Shown: in pieces, positions 57,197-64,000 of the stretch | How positions within the stretch are numbered: position 1 is the first letter of the stretch | How the letters are laid out: each line of letters starts with the position of its first letter | Source: Babesia bovis T2Bo | Taxonomy: Eukaryota; Apicomplexa; Aconoidasida; Piroplasmida; Babesiidae | Direction: 5' to 3' | Length of the DNA: 64,000 bases | Assembly (NCBI RefSeq): GCF_000165395.2 | Contig: NC_010575.1 | Location: 1,659,001 to 1,723,000 of the forward strand | The notes under the pieces: model-generated | Databases searched by the model: none | What the model was told of the DNA's origin: nothing | The model's input: the letters and a program-made list of their open reading frames with translations, nothing else | Program-made: the position numbers and the translations under genes

Positions 57197-58374
57197 TCAT
57201 GACTTACGCTCAACCATTTGCTGAAATAACTGACTTGCACGTTCGCGGTTTTTCGCATCGTCTACATTAACAGGACGTGTGGAACTATCCGTTCCATGAG
57301 GGAAAGTGGAAGTGCCTTCTGTGAGAAAAGTCATACAAAAGAAACGTAACATACCATTATTGCGGGAGTCCGATTTACGAAAAAACTTGCTAAATTGAGA
57401 ACTCTTAAGAGAGCTGCTGGACTCGTCGTCTACAAAAGTAAAGTTAGACACATCCCGAGTAGATATGTTCATCACGTCGCCGTGTTCCTTTACTGCACCG
57501 TGTTTCTTCAAATGTAAATTCTGAATCATCTGACCCAAACTAGTTAAAGCACCGCCACCAGCGGCGCCTTCGCGTGGCGAATCCCCTTTAAGACTACCCA
57601 AAGAAAATATACCATCAGTAGCTTTGGGATTCATCCAGCGGGTGCTACTGACGCCAGACCTAGCCTTCAGCCCCTGAGTTATCAACTGCTGCTGAGCCTC
57701 AGATAAACCGGGTCTAGGACCTGGATGCATATCATACCCATCCCTGTGATGGCCCTGCTCTCCAGAATAAAAGCTCTGCTTTGGAAACGGGGGAGGTGCG
57801 ATTCTATAGTTTATAAACAGAATATACGGCTACCAACCTTTGATCGTGACCGTTACCCCTACGGGGATATTGCTCTATGGGTTCGTCGCCACCAGGAATG
57901 TGAATGGGTAGTAGCTGTGGCTCAAAAGGTACCAGGTTACCATGGTGGCGACCTTCATCGTGAGAGTCACTGTATGATATAGACACATAGTTACAAAACA
58001 TACCCGTGCCTCTGGCGTGCGTCTTCTTGCTTGGGACGCCGAGGTGGACGTCGCTCCCGCTTTTGGAAGTTAAGCACGGTGCATTCCTTGTCTGCACATG
58101 CGGATAGAGCGATCAACTCATGATGAGGAAGACGATAGTAATACGCAGATGGCACACCAGGCTGAGCCTCCTCAAGGTTTTCCTCATAAGGCGTCTTGTC
58201 TATCTTGAGGTCGGTGCCAATTATATGAGGTACCAAACTAGCATATATGGGAACGTCCGAAGGTACCTGGTATTTCTCAAGACCACCGGAAATATTAGCA
58301 CGAGCATACGTTACAACATCATCCCAACTCTTGAAAGTAACCGGTTCTTCAGTTGATTCATCACCTGAAGTCAT
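57197..58374 (-). CDS. Low-complexity protein of unknown function
   Basis: Exons: 58004-58374, 57838-57969, 57355-57803, 57197-57318; 357 residues. The start is MTSGDESTEEP; the upstream in-frame GTG is unlikely. Residues 1-100 look folded (FKSWDDVVTYARANI..). A basic stretch (QKRERRPPRRPKQED) and a His/Gly/Pro/Gln-rich middle follow. The C-terminal part is Ser-rich with a short helix (NRERASQLFQQMVER). Domain style suggests an RNA- or translation-related adaptor, but I cannot name it. Confidence 0.65.
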
Positions 58375-59148
58375 GGTGTCAATTGTAAACAAATTCGCCA
58401 CAATGTCGACTCAGTAATTAGTAAATACAACGGTTACGGCCCAATGTGTAAGCAATATAGTCCTGTATAGGCCAATTTCTTGGGATATAAGCCACGAACA
58501 TGTCATGTAGGTACTTGTATGGGAGTGACTTCGGCTCCAGAAGCGCATTGAAGCTGACACACAGACGCGCGTTGTACAATTTTCAAATGGTATGATACGA
58601 ATTCCGAGTGGATATCTACTTGGACCTGATGTGGCTCTCACGCGAGGCCCACCTGTAGGGTTGGTCTACATTACCCAAAGAAAGAAATAGTAACTCCTAG
58701 GTACCAATAACAATATATATGTATATAACACGGATCATTAAGTATCCAGCGTGATTGATATTGATCTATAAGCATCCACGAATCACATCACAGACACACA
58801 TTGCTCTACACAGACAAGCACAAAATCCAATCCCAAAGATCCACGCTTTGGGTATATGATCGTTCCAACACATAGCTACATTATATTTACGCACATTTCC
58901 CTAGAGGTGTGCCCTGGGAGCATACATTGGCGTTATTTTGGTGTCATTATGTTTACAACGATGTACCTAATGTTTACAGAACCCATTGAATATATACGTA
59001 CTTACAAATAGATATATATTAACCATAGCAATTTAGGATAGGTATACATTATAGATACAGTGCTTCCTGAAGCCTATGGCAGTTCCCACTGCCTGACGCG
59101 TCGCGGGACTATGCCTATGGTCATTATAAACGAATTAACCCGTTGAAA
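58375..59148. promoter_or_regulatory. Divergent intergenic region upstream of SNU66
   Basis: About 770 bp, AT-rich with runs of TATATA near 58710-58730 and 58990-59020. No ORF or RNA gene is supported. It should contain the promoters of both flanking genes. Confidence 0.45.
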
Positions 59149-60851
59149 ATGGCGGAGCCATCAACGGATAATGTTATATCCTGCTCTATAGAGGAGACCA
59201 ATGCGTTAAGGTTGAAACTAGGTCTAAAGCCCTTGGCTGTTGGAGATACCAAGGATTCCAACGAACACATCCCCGCCAAAATCGAGCCGTCTAATCCCGG
59301 GATAGCGGACGAAGATGATGAGAATGTACAAGCACGAAAGAGATTGATAGAAGGCGAAAGTGTTGCCGATATACTGGCTAGAGGTGGCTCGTTGTCACCG
59401 CTAGGGGCCAGTGAGGAGCCAAATGAAGACGACGGAGGCTATAGTTCCCTGGACGTTAAAGCATGGTCCAAGCGCATGTCAAATCTACGTGCACGTAATA
59501 AAGTTGGTGTACTAAATTACAGCGACGATGAAGACAATGATCCAATGCCCAAGACAGTGGAGAAGTTACCAAGGGATACAGCAGTGCCTAAACTAAAAGT
59601 ACTACACAAAGTAGATGAGTTGGCCCTGGACACCGGAAAGGAAGTAGTTCTGACGTTGGCTGACGTGGGAGTGCTGGAAGCTGAAGACGCAGGCGTTGCT
59701 GAGGTTAACTTCCTGGAACAGCCGGACATCGCAGCAAGGAAACCTAGTAAGAATAAGAATCAAGGTGGTGTACCACAGGAGTACAACGCTTATGATGAAG
59801 ATAATGATATAGACGACATGACCCAAGGACAACGAGATATACTCCACAAATATGACAAAGCAGTGGAGGAGTACCAAGGAGCTACATTGGCAAATATGGC
59901 ATCGTCAAAACAAGGTTTCTATCTGAACCTAAATGAGAATGAGGAACACAAAAAAGTAATTGAAACCATGCTTACGAAACCCACGGAGGAAAGCTTTGAA
60001 TTTGGCAATTTCCAACGTAAGAAGAGTATCCTAAAGAACAGGGAGAAGCAAGTTAACTGGAACAAGGTATTTGGAACAACTAGTAGCTCAACTGGAAATA
60101 AGGAAGATATAGAAAAAGATAACGAACCCATATCGCAGATTGTCAAAAGAACGGTGATGGATATGGATGACCTGGAGGAATGCAATATGCTGTACAATAA
60201 ACTAGCTAAACATCGCAGCCGAGTTTTGGCCACCGTCAAGGATGAGCCTGTAGAACCAGTAAAAACCAGTATCATAGATACTGGTGGGTTACAAACGCAA
60301 TCTGCTGGGTTCCATATCAATGCCACCTCGGAGTTGGTAAAGGCAGTAAAGCCAATGCACAACTCGGGACCCGTGGATAAACCGACAAGTACCAAGTGGC
60401 AGAATGATGCACTGGAAAATACAGAGGCACAAGTAGATTATCCAGAGGGTAGTCTGGACTATGACGAGCCCATGACCACAGGTATAGCAGGAGCCTTGGC
60501 ATACCTCAAGGATAAAGGTGATATAATAGAAAAAAAGAAGGATCTGGAAGGTGTTGGTAACGATATAACATTGCAATATTTCGATGAATATGGAAGGAAA
60601 ATGACACCCAAAGAAGCATTCAGGCAATTGTCATGGAAGTTCCATGGAAAGGGGCCTGGACTCAATAAACGCGAACGAATTATCAAACGCATTGAAAAGG
60701 GTAAGTCAGTGCTTGTGTTACATATAGTTACTTAGAACGACAATCGAAGCAAAACCCATTAGAAGGGTTGCCAACGATGAAGGCACTGCTGACACACCAA
60801 GCAGAATCCAAGTCATCGCACCTAGTACTCAGTGGAAATAGTAACCAGTAG
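59149..60851 (+). CDS. SART1: U4/U6.U5 tri-snRNP protein SNU66/SART1
   Basis: Exons 59149-60700 and 60736-60851; 555 residues. The start is charged and begins SIEETNALRLKLGLKPL, the usual SART1 entry motif. Long acidic and lysine-rich stretches follow. The conserved end reads YFDEYGRKMTPKEAFRQLSW then FHGKGPG, with the second exon adding PLEGLPTMKALLTHQAES and LVLSG, as in SART1. SNU66 bridges U5 and U4/U6 and is needed to activate the spliceosome. Without the 34 bp intron spliced out, the protein would end in a spurious tail at 60735. The stop is 7 bp from that of the convergent TFB1 gene. Confidence 0.92.
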
Positions 60852-60858
60852 GCATAGA

Positions 60859-62746
60859 TTAACGGGGTTGTGACATGCGCTGCTGCGCTTGGTTACGGAG
60901 ACCGGCAACGTAAGCCTTCAACTTTGCATCGTATACCTCAACAGCAGTTATCTGGTTCATCAAACCCGTCTGCAGAGCTTTGGCTGCATGGGCGGAACCA
61001 ACAAAGTCCTGCTGACTCTCAATGTTCTGCTTAATCTGACGAATAGCCAACAATAACTTCAATCGCTTGTGCTCCTCGGGCAATAACGTCTTGTAGTATA
61101 TCTGAAGAATCTCCATAATGCTCAATTGGAACTGGCGCATCTTACTTATAGTCAACGTGTCGTATTCCACTGAGGCATATGGACATTGTTTTCAATAACT
61201 TACACGGCACCGTCTGAGTAATCTTCTCGGATTGGCATAACTTTGTATTCAGAATGAACATGCGTCTGTTGGTGTAGTCATCACACAATGACGTCCTCAC
61301 GTGTTTCAGTATGTCAAACTCACGCATCTCAGCCAGCCATCCCTGTGTATCAGCGACAATATCACTCGTAGAGCGCGCATTTGAAGTGGTATTTTGTTGA
61401 TCTCCTAGGTCCTGTCCTTCAATGCTGTCACCCGGCATGTTGAGTGACCTTATAATGCACAGCTCATCGTTACCAGGGTCGCCAAGCAAGCGGGATCCAA
61501 TAAGATCATGACATACGACGTCAGCAATCTTCCGCTTGCGCTCGCCCTCAGCTGAAGCGTGTAACAAGACATAGCAGTACTTACCGCGATCCTCGATAAC
61601 CTGCAAGTTTGCCAGAGATCCAGTGTCAGCGCCGCTATCCTTACATGTGTCAATGATTTTGGCACCATGCGCGTTAAACCGATCGAACAGCGTTGCCCTG
61701 TAGTCGGGCTCAAAATTCCTACCAAGGAGCTGTTTGACAGATTGCGAAATCTTCCTGCGCTTCTTTAAGTCATCTAGACGGATCAGGTCACTATGGATAT
61801 CCACCTTGCCAAGTACATTGCTAGCAGAGGGAGGCACCGTTACCACAGGTTTAATGGGAGTACCCTTAATCTCGTCATAAAGGATCTGGTTTTCAGGAAT
61901 CTTCTCACCAATCAAGTAGTAAAAGTGACGTGATTGCAATATTCGCTTCCAAAAGCTTTCCTCAGGATACTGCTTACCAAGCACGAACTGCTTGTGAAGA
62001 GCGCGAATAGTGGCATCCTCGTTCAAGAGGGCCTTGCCCAGTTCAGGAGTGTACCTATATAAACGCTGACCATTGACAAATTCATTTATAGGGGGTGTTG
62101 CGATAAAGCCATCCAAGTGCGATGGCGCCTCTGATTGACTCAGAGTTGCAAGCAAATCTATACTGTGGTGATTCCAAAAGTCCTCAGCGGATACCACCCC
62201 CTCCTCAACGCCATCAGCAGATAAAACCAATTGCTGATATAGTTGAGCTATATCTGGATTAGTTTCTAACACCTTTTTACGATTGTTTTGTATGGACTCG
62301 TTCACAGGCTCCTTGGCCACTGGAGCTTTCACAGGTGCCGAGGCATCTTCGTCCTTCTTGGACGAACCAGGACCAGCAGTAGCTTGAGAAGTGCTTTCAA
62401 CCTGTGCAGCAGCCCCTTGAGCAGAAATCAAACTGCAAAACGCTTCTAGAGTATCACGGTCATTGCCAAAATCAACAATTATCACATCCTTCTCCAATAT
62501 ACTGGAATTCGATTCATCTGGACATTTATGACATAGACACACACACAATAACGTACCTTCCGCTAATTTAAGAGGACCTTCAGTAAATCGGATCCTGACC
62601 TTAGCACTCTTCTTTGATTTCTCATATTTAAGCCATGTTGCAAAGGACCACTTAAAGGTACCCCCGGCAGCATGGAAAAAGAGAAATCCATCCTGTATGT
62701 TATAGGTACCTTGTATACCATTAATAATAGCAACATTTGATGCCAT
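60859..62746 (-). CDS. GTF2H1: TFIIH core subunit p62/TFB1
   Basis: Exons 62557-62746, 61204-62517, 60859-61169; 604 residues. The first ~115 residues form the PH-like domain start. Two BSD-type motifs follow: SAEDFWNHHSIDL and YPEESFWKRILQSRHFYYL. The third exon (MRQFQLSIMEILQIYYKTLL) gives the helical end of the family. TFB1/p62 is a scaffold of the TFIIH core in RNA polymerase II initiation and nucleotide-excision repair. Intron 1 (62518-62556, 39 bp) is in frame and stop-free, so retention would insert 13 Cys-rich residues. Confidence 0.85.
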
Positions 62747-62795
62747 ATGTCTAATGCGATGTATATTAACAAGTGTCTAGTGTGTGACTGTGTGG

Positions 62796-63933
62796 CTAGA
62801 AGCGTTCATTAAAATCAAACTTCTTCCGAGGGATGAATGAGTTGTGTAAAATGTTAGGAGCTAATCGCTCAGTGGATTCATCCGTGCTGCTGAAAATCGA
62901 ACCTTCCCGCTTGCCAGTCATGTATCCACTTTTATTCTTGGCACCAGCCTGGAATGCATAACCACAGAGTCATGGACACCTACCTTCTGCTGAAACTTCC
63001 GCCAACTATTAGCACGTTGACTAGCCTCCGATTCCACACGTTCTGCCTTTTGCTGCTTCTTCAATGTTTGAACAAGCTTCTTCTTGCGTAGCTTTTCCTT
63101 CTCACTGTCACCCTGTTTAATAATCAGGTTTTCAGGAATCTTGTAACCAGCGGGAGTTATGATCTCCTTGACCTCTTTAGCCTTAGCGTCAGCACGTAAC
63201 CGCATACGAACCCAATCACGGCGAACTTCCTCCGAGATGTTGTAATCCTTATAAGTGATGACGTAGCCAGTCTCAGTCTCCCTGTTGACAACGGCATCAT
63301 ACCACCGCCTGTAACGTATAGATTAATACAGGACTACATACCCATCATCAGCATATAGAACCTGTACCAAGGAACCGACTTTACACTCCTCACTAGATGG
63401 AGGATCTATCAACTTCAGGTCCTTGGCAGCCAGACTGCACTGCTCACCAGTACCAACCAGTTGTATGATAACCTGGTCACTAGGCAAATTGCCCATTACC
63501 TGGATGATCTCACCATACTTGCGCTTTCCGTTGTAGAGGACCACGCATATACGGCCTATGAGCACAGTTAACTTGTCTATATGCGACATACCTAAAAAGC
63601 TATCGTTGCCACCAATATCCGAAGTAGCATCAGCAGGTTGAGGTGATGCAATACCACTGGATGGGAATATGTCACCCTGCTCATTTTGTTTCTTGTATTG
63701 GATCAGATCCTGCGTAAGCTGGATGACTTCCTTAAGATCTGATTCCAAGGCCTTGAGCTCATCATCACCAGGAGTTTGTTGCAATGCCTCTTGTATCAAT
63801 TGTAACTTATTACGATAATCGGCAAGCTTAGCCTGTAACATGTTAATCGTGGATATCAACGCGAGATATAAGTCGACATGTATATACACATGACACATAC
63901 CTGCAAATCCTCATAGGATTCCTGATTTTCCAT
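62796..63933 (-). CDS. SMNDC1: Splicing factor SPF30/SMNDC1, Tudor-domain protein
   Basis: Exons: 63901-63933, 63342-63832, 62984-63308, 62796-62948; 333 residues. The N terminus (LADYRNKLQLIQEAL, then LKALESDLKEVIQLTQDLI) matches the SPF30 start. A Tudor-like fold follows from CKVGSLVQVLYADDG into RWYDAVVNRETETGYVITYKDY. An earlier, similar segment (LIGRICVVLYNGKRKYGEII) suggests a second Tudor. The end has KWRKFQQKAGAKNKSGY-type text and SIFSSTDES, as in SPF30. Human SPF30 has one Tudor and ~238 residues; the extra length here fits the second one. The factor helps tri-snRNP join the pre-spliceosome, the step in which SNU66 acts. It ends 49 bp before TFB1. Confidence 0.88.
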
Positions 63934-64000
63934 CTTTATATGGAAGTACGGGAAAATGTGTAAAGGATGAACATGGAATCCTTGAAGATCTGTGATGCAA

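Overview
The window is nuclear DNA of a piroplasm, almost certainly Babesia bovis. The evidence is three ves1-alpha genes and one ves1-beta gene for the variant erythrocyte surface antigen VESA1, each with its cysteine/lysine-rich domain; two smORF-like genes beside them; and core genes cut by very short introns (mostly 34-45 bp, GT..AG), as in Babesia and Theileria. Exon coordinates below were joined by hand from reading frame, splice signals and remembered family sequences; no alignment program was run.

Layout. (1) 1-7278, core: the 3' end of a Tra1/TRRAP gene (+), a calpain (-) and a six-exon RuvB-like 1/pontin gene (+). (2) 7279-30438, an internal variant-antigen island: a ves1-alpha (-, 12164 to 7910) and ves1-beta (+, 12500 to 16657) pair fired from one quasi-palindromic intergenic promoter; a non-coding stretch; then two ves1-alpha genes (-, 23742 to 19884; + 23943 to 27744) back to back across a 200 bp version of the same promoter. 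Both of the latter stop before the transmembrane segment and run into the two arms of a 1,569 bp inverted repeat (18577-20145 and 27483-29051), each arm carrying the 5' half of a smORF gene. (3) 30439-64000, core again, gene dense: a membrane-anchored unknown protein, RtcB RNA ligase, succinyl-CoA ligase alpha, CK2 alpha, BiP/GRP78, a twin-CX9C protein, a coiled-coil protein, a DUF4536-like membrane protein, CCZ1-like, TTC4/Cns1-like, a DnaJ-thioredoxin ER protein, a membrane GNAT, phosphoglycerate mutase, a small membrane protein, an ABHD17-like hydrolase, a 1183-residue unknown protein, two small unknowns, SEL1L/Hrd3-like, a low-complexity unknown, SNU66/SART1, TFIIH p62/TFB1 and SPF30/SMNDC1.

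How the genes work together. The island serves antigenic variation and cytoadhesion: VESA1 alpha and beta form the exported surface ligand, and the truncated alpha genes are plausible donors for segmental gene conversion. Several core genes are ER proteostasis factors (BiP ending SDEL, a DnaJ-thioredoxin protein ending HDEL, a SEL1L-like ERAD protein). Others belong to shared nuclear machines: Tra1 and RuvB-like 1 in chromatin complexes, and SNU66 and SPF30 in the tri-snRNP pathway. Core genes are packed tightly: stops overlap at 48764-48767, and same-strand neighbours are 9 and 22 bp apart.
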